NCBI RefSeq assembly: GCF_026151395.1
Contig: NZ_JAMQPV010000003.1
Coordinates: forward strand, 1 to 64,000
DNA length: 64,000 bases
Direction: 5' to 3'
DNA from: Leptospira limi
GTDB lineage: Bacteria > Spirochaetota > Leptospiria > Leptospirales > Leptospiraceae
The translations under genes and the position numbers were made by a program. Under the pieces are notes generated by a model, which saw only the letters and a program-made list of their open reading frames with translations, did no database searches and was not told the origin of the DNA. Shown here in pieces: positions 54,366-62,379 of the stretch; the first letter of the stretch is position 1; each line of letters begins with the position of its first letter.

Positions 54366-54826
54366 GGTTCATTCACCCATGGGCTTGAAATATATCTAGG
54401 TTTATTTGTGCTTTTAGTCCGAAAGAAATGTTTTATATCAGGTCGTAAATCCATGGACAAAATTTCTTTGGGAGTGAAATAACCAAAACCTGATATGGCT
54501 TTTTCTTTCGCATTGAGTACTGGCAAAAGTTCTTTTACCTTTGTTAAAAATACAATTTGTATCAGGTGTCTTTTTTTATTGGGATCAATGGACTCATTTA
54601 ATAATAAAAATTCAGTGTGACTTACTTCGAGAGACAATTCTTCTCGAAGTTCTCGTTTGAGAGCCTCTTCTCCAGATTCACCAAATTCAATTCCCCCACC
54701 AGGGAGTAACCAATACCCAGATTGTTTTTTTTGCTGTTGTACGAGTAAAATTTTGCCTTTGGGATCTTGGATGAGTGCGGCTACCCGGACTCGCATGGAT
54801 TTTGATTTGAGTAAAAAATCGATCAT
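54362..54826 (-). CDS. Nudix hydrolase
   Basis: The 154-residue protein has the complete Nudix box, GGGIEFGESGEEALKRELREE, in the GX5EX7REUXEE pattern; its glutamates bind magnesium. An upstream strand (VAALIQDPKGKILLVQQQ) begins the fold. It hydrolyses a nucleoside diphosphate linked to something else; the substrate is not predictable. It overlaps rnc by 4 bases and aroB by 4 bases. A second start (MRVRVAALIQ) 10 codons downstream is possible. Confidence 0.9.
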   Translation of the reverse strand: MIDFLLKSKSMRVRVAALIQDPKGKILLVQQQKKQSGYWLLPGGGIEFGESGEEALKRELREELSLEVSHTEFLLLNESIDPNKKRHLIQIVFLTKVKELLPVLNAKEKAISGFGYFTPKEILSMDLRPDIKHFFRTKSTNKPRYISSPWVNEP

Positions 54827-55551
54827 AATAAGTTCAAAACACGCAGAGCTGATTTTGCGGCCATTTGTTCGGCTCTCCGTTTATTCTTTCCATCACCCGT
54901 TGTTTGAAAATGATTTTCACACGAAACCGATACAGAAAATTCTTTATCGTGGTCAGGCCCTTCTTCTTTCAATAAAACATACTCTGGTAATTTTTTCCAT
55001 TTTTTTTGGCAATATTCTTGTAAAATGGTTTTGTAATCTTTTGTTTCTTCTGCTGACTCTACTTTTTTTTCCATGGTTTGGAAATGTGGAGTTAAAAAGA
55101 TCCGACAACTGTTTAAACCTTGGTCTAGATATAGTGCACCTAAGAAGGCTTCAAAACAATCTGCTTGTAAATTTAAATTCACTTCCCCCTTTTCCTTTTC
55201 ACCCTTTCCCAATAACAAAAAATCAGGGAAGCGGTAGATACGTGACAATTTTGCAATGGCAGGTGCAGATACCATTTTGCTTTTGAGTTTCGCAAGGATT
55301 CCTTCTTTGCCCTTAGGTAATGATTTATAAAGGTATTCAGCAGCCAAGATCCCAAGGACCGAGTCACCTAAAAATTCCAATCGTTCATTGTCAGATAAAT
55401 ACCGATCCGAATCCTCATTTGCAAAGGACCTATGAACAAAGGCTAGGTGGAGAAGAGAAACATCCTTAAAACTTGTATTCGTAAGGGATTGTAGTTCTTT
55501 TAGAGAGGTGATTCTTTCAGGAGAAAGTTTGATGCGAATGGAATGGGACAA
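54823..55551 (-). CDS. rnc: Ribonuclease III
   Basis: The 242-residue protein has the RNase III catalytic domain with DNERLEFLGDSVLG (Glu59 and Asp63 ligate magnesium) and the later FEAFLGALYLD motif. A double-stranded-RNA-binding domain follows at about residues 170-242 (YKTILQEYCQKKWKKLPEY; RAEQMAAKSALRVL). It cuts double-stranded RNA in rRNA maturation and RNA decay. The start is TTG at 55551 with no strong ribosome site, just after a terminator-like hairpin. It follows acpP, a common arrangement. Confidence 0.95.
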   Translation of the reverse strand: MSHSIRIKLSPERITSLKELQSLTNTSFKDVSLLHLAFVHRSFANEDSDRYLSDNERLEFLGDSVLGILAAEYLYKSLPKGKEGILAKLKSKMVSAPAIAKLSRIYRFPDFLLLGKGEKEKGEVNLNLQADCFEAFLGALYLDQGLNSCRIFLTPHFQTMEKKVESAEETKDYKTILQEYCQKKWKKLPEYVLLKEEGPDHDKEFSVSVSCENHFQTTGDGKNKRRAEQMAAKSALRVLNLL

Positions 55552-55554
55552 GGG

Positions 55555-55589
55555 AAAAAGATCCGGGTTCCTCTATGCGGGGAACCCGG
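55555..55589 (-). terminator. Intrinsic terminator after acpP
   Basis: CCGGGTTCC at 55563-55571 is perfectly complementary to GGAACCCGG at 55581-55589, a GC-rich 9 bp stem with a 9-base loop. On the minus strand it is followed by ATCTTTTT. It lies 15 bases after the acpP stop and 11 bases before the rnc start, so it should reduce read-through into rnc. The plus-strand side also ends with TTTTT. Confidence 0.85.
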
Positions 55590-55604
55590 TTTTTGGATTG
55601 GGAA

Positions 55605-55838
55605 TTACCCCTTAAGTTTATCGATGAATTTAATTACATCGCCTACGGTTTGGATTTTTTCTGCGTCTTCATCAGAAATTTCCACACCAAACTCTTCTTC
55701 AAGAGCCATCACTAGTTCAACTGTGTCAAGAGAGTCAGCACCAAGATCATTGATGAAGTGAGCTTCAGGTGTAACTTCTGATTCATCAACACCAAGTTGT
55801 TCTACGATGATTGACTTAATTTTTTCGAAATCTGCCAT
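55605..55838 (-). CDS. acpP: Acyl carrier protein
   Basis: The product has 77 residues from the ATG at 55838, which has a GGAGGATATAAA leader; an ATG 12 codons upstream is not typical. It has the [11 protein letters not shown] motif in which Ser36 receives 4'-phosphopantetheine. The acidic four-helix domain carries growing fatty acyl chains. It is separated from rnc by a strong terminator, and a hairpin lies directly before its ribosome site. Confidence 0.97.
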   Translation of the reverse strand: MADFEKIKSIIVEQLGVDESEVTPEAHFINDLGADSLDTVELVMALEEEFGVEISDEDAEKIQTVGDVIKFIDKLKG

Positions 55839-55853
55839 TTTATATCCTCCAGG

Positions 55854-55869
55854 CCACTGTGAACAGTGG
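55854..55869 (-). promoter_or_regulatory. Hairpin in the acpP 5' leader
   Basis: CCACTG at 55854-55859 is complementary to CAGTGG at 55864-55869 around a 4-base loop. On the minus strand it ends a few bases before the GGAGGA ribosome site of acpP. It might tune acpP translation or mRNA stability. Not a match to a known riboswitch that I recognise. Confidence 0.45.
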
Positions 55870-56111
55870 GGCAAGTGTTAAATCGTTTTCCGCCAGGTAT
55901 ATATGTACGCCTAGCGTTTTTTTAAAATGAAATTGTCGGAATTTTTGGCAAGTCTAAATAGATTATTTTCCTCTTGAAACCTTTGACATCGTTCTTACAT
56001 CACCTAACATCCATTAATAGGTTCTCTATCAAAATAAACACGGAAAAAAGAACCATTCTGTCTTAGATTCCGGGAGATGGCAATATCTTGCCCTGATTTC
56101 CAACCAATTGT

Positions 56112-56149
56112 TCCATTTTAACGGAATTATGCTCCACTATAACGGAACT
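56112..56149 (+). promoter_or_regulatory. Tandem operator-like repeats upstream of rhodanese-like lipoprotein 3
   Basis: TCCATTTTAACGGAATT at 56112-56128 and TCCACTATAACGGAACT at 56133-56149 match in 14 of 17 positions and start exactly 21 bases apart, about two helix turns. Each is imperfectly palindromic (TTCC..AACGGAA). The second overlaps TATAAC at 56138-56143, close to a -10 box. This looks like a regulator binding site pair about 65 bases before the ATG. Confidence 0.6.
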
Positions 56150-56214
56150 TACTTCCCGAACCAGGATAGGAATCCGAAATCAACCCTAAGAAATAACTTT
56201 TTTAGGAGACTCCC

Positions 56215-57798
56215 ATGATTCGGAAATGGACAAAAACCTTCACTTCCCTCTTCCTACTTTCTTCTTTCTTATTTTGTACAGAAAAAAAAGAAGAGAATAA
56301 CGATTCATTACTCGCAGGCTTACTCGTTTTGGCTGCCAATCAGATCCGAGTGAATACAGTATCTGATCTCACAAATGAATCTTCTGCTGACTATAATGAG
56401 AACAAATGGGGACTCATCACAGGTTCCACTTTAAATTCTTGGGTGAGCAACTGGCAAACAAATCGACCATCTGGGATTACAGGGAAACTTGTGGTCTTAC
56501 AAACAGATGCCGCAAACCGTGTTTCGGGTGATGGCCATAATGCATACATCAAATCAGATCCATCTTCCGGTGTTTATGTTTATTTGTTAAATGATTACAC
56601 AACACCAGACCTTCCCTCTGGTGGATTTCGGTTTAACCAAACTCGTGACTCAGGATTATTCAATAATTCCATCCGTTACCAAGCCAATGGAACGTTTGTG
56701 GATGATTGGTTAAACACTTACAATATTGATCCAACAAAAGATTTAGTTGTGTTTGCTGCTGGTACGGGGAATGGAACTACTGTTAGTGCTGATCCAGGAG
56801 CAGCAACTGCCACAGTTGCGGGTGCCATCCAAGACATCACAAGAGGATTCTATTGGTTACGGTATTGGGGAGTGGATATAAAACACTTAGCCATATTGAA
56901 TGGAAATTTACGGTACAATATCACCAACAATTTGATTCAATCGGCACAAACGAGTACATCAAAATCAACATTACCAACTACCAAAGGAACATTCAGTGTG
57001 CGCCAATTGCGTGTGGACAATACTGCAATTACACTTGGTTTGGAAGATGTCTATGAAATTGCAAAAAACAATCTAACAACTTCCAATGTATTTGGGATTA
57101 CAAATACACAATTTCTGATTGATGCAAGACCCTCTACACAATTTGGATCTGGTAGGTCTGCTGGAGTGAATGCTGATACCTCTCAATACATTACAACTGG
57201 TTATGATTCTGCCGGTGCGCCTGTTGTTTGGGGAGCAAGTGGGGATACAAACTCAGCAAACACTGCTGGAAAAACCTATGTGCCATTTGAAGGGAATATC
57301 AAAGGAGCAGTCACCTTTCCATGGCTTGCCCTATTTGAAGGGATCCCTGATTCAGGGAATACATCTGGTGTAACCGCGACAGCATTTAACAATGGTTATC
57401 GTTACAAATCAAAATCAGCATTAGCTAATATCTTTGCAAACAAAGGATATGTTGCAGGTTCCACTGTGATCAGCCAATGTAGAACCAATTTTGAAGCACA
57501 AGTGAATGGATTTGCGGCACTCAATATCCTTGGATACCCAACTGCTTATTATGATGGGTCTCTTGTGGAGTGGACGCCTCTCGTTGCTTCTCATCCAGAC
57601 AATAATACGAACCAAGTTCCAAGTGATTTTAAGTGGAGGACAGATTTGGCTTCAGTGAGTGTCTTTGGTTACAATCCACAAATTTCAAATTCTGGAAATG
57701 TTGGAAGTGCGATCAGTAGAGTCAAACCGGCTCCAGTGAATTTACAAGCCACCACATCAAAAAAATTCATCCAAGAAGATAAAGCTTACAAGTATTAA
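56215..57798 (+). CDS. Rhodanese-like lipoprotein 3, catalytic cysteine intact
   Basis: The 527-residue lipoprotein (FLFC, Cys21) is co-linear with the one at 32167: ITGKLVVLQT (88-97), NIDPTKDLVVFAAG, RGFYWLRYWGVDIKHLAILNG (shortened: GFYWLRYWGVDIKHLAILNG), LIDARPST, FEGNIKGAVTFPW and the active loop QCRTNFEAQ with Cys422, then ILGYPTAYYDGSLVEW and FIQEDKAYKY. The conserved arginine of the loop is glutamate (Glu427). Loop insertions rich in T, N, S and G (about residues 185-205 and 315-355) lengthen it. It has tandem operator-like sites upstream and a terminator after it, so it is probably a single-gene unit. Confidence 0.82.
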   Translation: MIRKWTKTFTSLFLLSSFLFCTEKKEENNDSLLAGLLVLAANQIRVNTVSDLTNESSADYNENKWGLITGSTLNSWVSNWQTNRPSGITGKLVVLQTDAANRVSGDGHNAYIKSDPSSGVYVYLLNDYTTPDLPSGGFRFNQTRDSGLFNNSIRYQANGTFVDDWLNTYNIDPTKDLVVFAAGTGNGTTVSADPGAATATVAGAIQDITRGFYWLRYWGVDIKHLAILNGNLRYNITNNLIQSAQTSTSKSTLPTTKGTFSVRQLRVDNTAITLGLEDVYEIAKNNLTTSNVFGITNTQFLIDARPSTQFGSGRSAGVNADTSQYITTGYDSAGAPVVWGASGDTNSANTAGKTYVPFEGNIKGAVTFPWLALFEGIPDSGNTSGVTATAFNNGYRYKSKSALANIFANKGYVAGSTVISQCRTNFEAQVNGFAALNILGYPTAYYDGSLVEWTPLVASHPDNNTNQVPSDFKWRTDLASVSVFGYNPQISNSGNVGSAISRVKPAPVNLQATTSKKFIQEDKAYKY

Positions 57799-57821
57799 AA
57801 TTTTTCCCAGTTTACACTTTC

Positions 57822-57855
57822 GTCTCTTGGTTCACACCAAGAGACATTCTTTTCT
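57822..57855 (+). terminator. Intrinsic terminator after rhodanese-like lipoprotein 3
   Basis: GTCTCTTGG at 57822-57830 pairs with CCAAGAGAC at 57837-57845 around TTCACA, a 9 bp perfect stem. It is followed by ATTCTTTTCT. It begins 23 bases after the stop codon. Confidence 0.75.
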
Positions 57856-57903
57856 CGCTTAAATTCCCTTTTCAAAAATGTTTTTGTCTGACAGTTTGTC
57901 TTT

Positions 57904-59808
57904 ATGGCAAGGAATGAAAAAGAAGAAGCAATACATATTGGTTTTCGAGAAGCACTCGCTTTAATACTACCTTACCTCCAAAAAAAAATTTGGAATCAAT
58001 TTAAATCTGTTATTTGGATTGTTTTGTACCTTTCCGTTTTCCAATTATTGGTCTTAAGAATCCCAATCAAAGAAGCAGGGATCATCACGATTGGAATTTG
58101 TGCAGTCATCTTAGGTCTTACTTTTTTTCTCGAAGGATTATTTTTAGGACTGATGCCCCTTGGAGAAGCCTTGGGATTAAAATTACCTCAAAAATTAGGT
58201 ATGTTTAGCATTATGATTTTTTCTGTCCTTCTGGGAATGGGGGCAACATTAGCAGAACCAGCGATTGCCATTTTAAAAGCATGTGGAAGTAAAGTTGCAC
58301 CTTGGGATGCACCTTTACTCTATTATCTCCTCAATGGAGGTTCAGACACTTTATATTTTTCCATCGCCATTGGAGTTGGTATCTCTGTAGTGATTGGAAT
58401 GTTTCGGTTTTTATATGGATTTTCACTTTCGAAAATCTTAGTGCCTTCCATTTTACTTTTGTTAGCTGTCAGTATTTACGCTTATTTTGATGAAAACTTA
58501 CAACATATTTCTGGTCTTGCTTGGGATTCGGGTGCTGTTACAACAGGCCCTGTAACTGTACCACTTGTTGTCGCATTGGGAATCGGAATCTCCAAGGTAT
58601 CTGAAAAAAATGAACAAAGTAGTGCCTATGGTGTTGTGACCTTAGCATCCCTATTCCCAATTTTAGCTGTGTTTTTGGTTGGGATTTATTTTTCGAACAA
58701 AGTACCAAAACCGATGACCGAAATGGAATTTTTCAAACAAGGAATCCATTCAGAACAATCCAATTTTTTATTAGGAAATAAAGCGAATCAATTCCAAAGA
58801 CAAAAAACAGTAAATCAATCTCAATCCAAACAAAGTACAACAGCCAAAGAATTTCCAACTAAAGTGGCGAATGCATTCCGATTGGCACTGCGCGCAATTC
58901 TACCATTGTCCATATTTTTGATTTTGTTTTTATACTTTATCCTCAAAGAAAAAATTGCTTACCCCGAAGAAGTACAACTTGGAATTGTGTTTTCGATTTT
59001 AGGACTTACTATTTTTAATTTTGGGATCATGTTTGGATTGAATCAATTGGGAGACCAAGTAGGAGGGAAACTTCCTTCCACATTCCGTTCAATTGAACTT
59101 ACTGACTCCATCAAATTCATCAAAAATTTTAATCCAAAATCTGTATACACGGCAGTGAATGAAGAAGGAAAAGAGGAAAAATTCTTTTATTTAAAAGAGA
59201 GAAAATTATATTCCGGAATTCCATACCACGAAGAAAATTGGAACCCAACTAACAAGGTTTATGAATACATCCCTATTCATGGACCTATTTTTGGAAAAGA
59301 AGACAACCTTCTTGGTTATGTCATTGTATTAGCATTTGCTTTTGTATTGGGATATAGTGCAACCTTGGCCGAACCTGCTTTATCAGCGTTAGGAAATGCT
59401 GTGGAAGAAACAACCGTAGGAACCTTTCGAAAATCTTTACTCATCCAATCCGTTGCGATTGGTGTTGGTTTTGGTACATTAACAGGTATATTAAAAATTG
59501 TATTGGAAATCCCACTGATTTGGATTTTAGTTCCAATCTATATTTTTTTATTAATATTAAATACTGTTAGTAAATCAGAATTTATCGAAATTGCTTGGGA
59601 TAGTGCAGGTGTTACAACTGGCCCTATCACAGTCCCTCTTATCATTGCAATGGGCCTAGGAATTGGAAATCAATTGGGAACAGTTGATGGATTCGGTATT
59701 TTAGCATGTGCTTCTGCTTTTCCGATTTTATCAGTACTCATTATGGGCATCATCGTAGAAAATTCCCGCAAACTTTCCTTAAATGATTCAGAATCAAAAA
59801 CAAAATAA
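57904..59808 (+). CDS. DUF1538 membrane protein with duplicated domain
   Basis: The 634-residue product has two DUF1538 repeats, residues about 15-270 and 320-620. Each repeat has about six membrane helices and the paired signatures GATLAEPAI with WDSGAVTTGPVTVPL in repeat 1, and SATLAEPAL with WDSAGVTTGPITVPL in repeat 2. A polar cytoplasmic loop of about 60 residues joins them. Published work on the UmpA/UmpB pair of DUF1538 proteins reports cation/proton antiport, so a monovalent-cation exchanger is plausible here as one chain. The P-II-like gene follows at once, which suggests regulation of the transporter by it. No clear ribosome site was seen. Confidence 0.85.
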   Translation: MARNEKEEAIHIGFREALALILPYLQKKIWNQFKSVIWIVLYLSVFQLLVLRIPIKEAGIITIGICAVILGLTFFLEGLFLGLMPLGEALGLKLPQKLGMFSIMIFSVLLGMGATLAEPAIAILKACGSKVAPWDAPLLYYLLNGGSDTLYFSIAIGVGISVVIGMFRFLYGFSLSKILVPSILLLLAVSIYAYFDENLQHISGLAWDSGAVTTGPVTVPLVVALGIGISKVSEKNEQSSAYGVVTLASLFPILAVFLVGIYFSNKVPKPMTEMEFFKQGIHSEQSNFLLGNKANQFQRQKTVNQSQSKQSTTAKEFPTKVANAFRLALRAILPLSIFLILFLYFILKEKIAYPEEVQLGIVFSILGLTIFNFGIMFGLNQLGDQVGGKLPSTFRSIELTDSIKFIKNFNPKSVYTAVNEEGKEEKFFYLKERKLYSGIPYHEENWNPTNKVYEYIPIHGPIFGKEDNLLGYVIVLAFAFVLGYSATLAEPALSALGNAVEETTVGTFRKSLLIQSVAIGVGFGTLTGILKIVLEIPLIWILVPIYIFLLILNTVSKSEFIEIAWDSAGVTTGPITVPLIIAMGLGIGNQLGTVDGFGILACASAFPILSVLIMGIIVENSRKLSLNDSESKTK

Positions 59809-59812
59809 GATC

Positions 59813-60931
59813 ATGAAACGTAAAACTTCACGAATCACAACAATTGTACACAGAGATTTAACAGAATCAGTTGTCACAACACTAAAAAACCAAGGTGTCT
59901 TATACTATCAAATTGAACCTGGTAGATACCCTGTTCTCGCTAAACGAGGATTATGGTTTTTTGATTTTTACCAAAATCATGCCATCATTGATATGCCAGT
60001 TTCGATTATAGAAATCATCTGCGAAGAAAGTGCTGAAAATTTTCTTATCTCAATGATACGTGATGCTGCTGAATTAAATATACCTGGTCATGGAAGTGTT
60101 TATTCCGAATCCATCGACCTCATTTCGGCCAACCATCATTTTTACATTCATACTTCACAAGAAATTAAAAAACCAATTGGATTCACTGGGCTAACTGGAA
60201 TTTTTTGTGTTTTACCAAGAGGATCTGCAGAACCGATCGCTAGGTTGGTTTTACAAAATGGGATTGCTGTTCCTACTATCAGTTATGGTACAGGAACTGG
60301 GTTACGAGACCGATTGGGATTACTTCGGATTACAATTCCAAAAGAAAAGGAAATCCTTAAACTCATCGTACACTCTTCCGATATCGAACATGTTTTAGAT
60401 TTTATGATTGAAGTTGGTCGATTGGATTTACCTGGCAGGGGGTTTATTTTTGAATTCCCTGTTGGTCATGGATTACTCAATACAAAGGTGAGTTTAGAAG
60501 GCCCAAAACAAGCCGCGAGTATGGACCAAATTATTTCCGCATTGGATCAGTTATACGGGAATATGGAATGGAGAAAAAAATCGAATCAATTTAGAATTTC
60601 TCTTAGACATAGAAACTATTTTGAGGGAGTAAACCTTGTTTTGAATTGTAAAGAAGAATCGATGGAATTTGTAACAAGTGCTCTGCGAAAAGTGGGAGTC
60701 ACAAGTTCTACAATTTCACTGAAACGTATGGCACATACAGGAAATTCAGAAAGTATATTTACTCCTGCAAGGGAAGTTGCGAATTTACTCATCCCTAAAA
60801 AAAACTTACCCGAAGTCATTGAAGTATTAAATGAATTAGAATTTTTTGATGAAAAATTTGAAGGGATCGCGTATACTATGGAAATCCCAAGAGCCTTCTC
60901 TTACCAATCGAAAAAGTCGAACAAAAAGTAG
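59813..60931 (+). CDS. P-II-like protein with three repeats
   Basis: The product has 372 residues from the ATG at 59813, 4 bases after the DUF1538 stop; a start 30 bases upstream would overlap it. It shows three P-II/ACT-like ferredoxin-fold units: residues about 5-100 with IPGHGSVYSE, 120-225 with LTGIFCVLPRGSAEPIARLVL and LPGRGFIFE, and 255-365 with VNLVLNCKEESMEFVTSALR. P-II proteins bind adenine nucleotides and dock on membrane transporters (GlnK on AmtB). The gene order suggests docking to the DUF1538 protein. The three-in-one-chain form would build a trimer from one polypeptide. The T-loop is not conserved. Confidence 0.82.
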   Translation: MKRKTSRITTIVHRDLTESVVTTLKNQGVLYYQIEPGRYPVLAKRGLWFFDFYQNHAIIDMPVSIIEIICEESAENFLISMIRDAAELNIPGHGSVYSESIDLISANHHFYIHTSQEIKKPIGFTGLTGIFCVLPRGSAEPIARLVLQNGIAVPTISYGTGTGLRDRLGLLRITIPKEKEILKLIVHSSDIEHVLDFMIEVGRLDLPGRGFIFEFPVGHGLLNTKVSLEGPKQAASMDQIISALDQLYGNMEWRKKSNQFRISLRHRNYFEGVNLVLNCKEESMEFVTSALRKVGVTSSTISLKRMAHTGNSESIFTPAREVANLLIPKKNLPEVIEVLNELEFFDEKFEGIAYTMEIPRAFSYQSKKSNKK

Positions 60932-60969
60932 GAAGTCAATCAAACGATTTCCATTCGGAATCTGATGGT

Positions 60970-61341
60970 TTAGCCGAACAATCGTTCATAAATTTGCAAA
61001 AAAATCACACCTAATCCACCAATGGTTGCCCCCACGATAGGGATTCCCAAAATTCGAATGGTAAAGTTGATGGAATCCAACCTTTTATCAATGGATTCAA
61101 ATCGGGCGTCCATAGTCGATTGCATGGATTCGAAACGAAGGTTCAGTTCGTAACGAATGGAATCAAAGCCAGTTCTCACTTCTTGGTACATAGGAAGAAT
61201 CTTTGTTTCTTGCATATTGGTGAACCCTTGGTCTCGTTTCTCTTCAATAGTATCAACGATCCAATCTTGGATTTCAACTGCGATTTTCGTATCAATATGG
61301 GCTTTTTCTAGAATTTGGTAAAGTTTTTGGTCTGTTCGCAT
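60970..61341 (-). CDS. Coiled-coil protein with C-terminal membrane helix
   Basis: The 123-residue product has a helical N-terminal domain, a predicted coiled coil (FESMQSTMDARFESIDKRLDSINF) near residues 70-95 with regular leucine/phenylalanine spacing, and one membrane helix (ILGIPIVGATIGGLGVIFLQI). It looks like DUF1640/CCDC90-type proteins of membrane scaffolds; weak. It is convergent with the P-II-like gene, 38 bases away, and 110 bases downstream of fabG on the same strand. Confidence 0.7.
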   Translation of the reverse strand: MRTDQKLYQILEKAHIDTKIAVEIQDWIVDTIEEKRDQGFTNMQETKILPMYQEVRTGFDSIRYELNLRFESMQSTMDARFESIDKRLDSINFTIRILGIPIVGATIGGLGVIFLQIYERLFG

Positions 61342-61451
61342 TATTTCCCCTTTCTATAGGTGAAATAAAGTGAAATTGGTCCGAAAGTTGATGAGAAATG
61401 ACTCCACTTGAGATGTAAGGAACCCCAAGTGGATGGAAAAAATCCTTCTTT

Positions 61452-62213
61452 TTAGTGACCGCCACCAGGCAAAAATCCACCACCATTGATATCAAGGATA
61501 TGACCTGTGATAAAGGAAGATGCATCGGAAGCAAGGAAGGCAATGCCATTTGCGATGTCTTCAGGAAGACCAGCACGTTTTAATGGAATTGCTTGTACCA
61601 TACCATGTCTGATGTTTTCTGGAATCGCTTCCGTCATTTCCGTTGCAATAAATCCTGGAGCAATCGCGTTACAACGAACTTTTCTAGATGCCATCTCAAG
61701 AGCCACAGCTTTTGTAAATCCAATCACACCTGCTTTGGAAGCAGAGTAATTTGTTTGTCCAATGTTTCCGTTTTCGCCAGAGATAGAAGATAAGTTAATG
61801 ATGGATCCACCATTTTCTTGTTTCATCATCACTTTGATCGCTGCTTGTGTACAGAGATAAGTCCCAGTTAGGTTTACAGCAATCACCGCATCCCACTGCT
61901 CTTTTTTCATTCTCATAAGGAGAGTATCACGAGTGATACCAGCGTTATTCACAAGGATGTCAACAGATCCAAATTCTTTTTTTGCTGTATCAATTAGTTT
62001 TTGAGCATCTTCTTCCACAGATACGTTGGCAACGACAGCAATCGCCTTGTAACCTTTGGATTTGAGTTCTTCCGCAGTTGCATTGGTTGCTTCTGGGTTC
62101 ATATCTGCGACAACGATGTTTGCACCTAGAGATGCAAGTTTCAAACAAGTTGCCTTTCCGATTCCTCTTGCACCACCTGTTACAATGGCTGTTTTCCCTG
62201 ATAAACTGATCAT
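61452..62213 (-). CDS. fabG: 3-oxoacyl-[acyl-carrier-protein] reductase
   Basis: The product has 253 residues from the ATG at 62213, with GAGGAAC before it; an ATG 75 bases upstream would add a strange hydrophobic tail. The NADPH motif TGGARGIG lies at 12-19, NNAG at about 89-92, catalytic Ser143, Tyr156 and Lys160 in NLSSISG and YSASK, and the C-terminal ITGHILDINGG. It reduces 3-oxoacyl-ACP in fatty acid synthesis. It lies 166 bases downstream of plsX on the same strand. The acpP gene, often adjacent, is 5.6 kb away. Confidence 0.95.
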   Translation of the reverse strand: MISLSGKTAIVTGGARGIGKATCLKLASLGANIVVADMNPEATNATAEELKSKGYKAIAVVANVSVEEDAQKLIDTAKKEFGSVDILVNNAGITRDTLLMRMKKEQWDAVIAVNLTGTYLCTQAAIKVMMKQENGGSIINLSSISGENGNIGQTNYSASKAGVIGFTKAVALEMASRKVRCNAIAPGFIATEMTEAIPENIRHGMVQAIPLKRAGLPEDIANGIAFLASDASSFITGHILDINGGGFLPGGGH

Positions 62214-62379
62214 TTTTTGTTCCTCTTTTTTTCTAATTCCTAAACAATTTACTAAACAAATCAAATAAATGAAAACAAATGCTTTCAAAACCTCATCGTC
62301 AATCCAACTAACGTTTGCTTCAAGGTGTATCTACATACGCATTCAAAACTCTCGATTCAATTAAATTTCTTCTATCGAT

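Larger units (their letters stand above)
55839..56214. other. Intergenic region (376 bases) between divergent acpP and rhodanese-like lipoprotein 3
   Basis: No gene was found. It contains the acpP leader hairpin (55854-55869), an A/T-rich middle with a candidate promoter for the plus strand (TTGACA at 55983-55988, TAACAT at 56005-56010, 16-base spacing), and the tandem operator-like repeats at 56112-56149. Confidence 0.6.

Noticed and set aside
54657..55286. Plus-strand frame of 209 codons over the Nudix and rnc genes
   Set aside because: It spans two conserved minus-strand genes with intact catalytic motifs.
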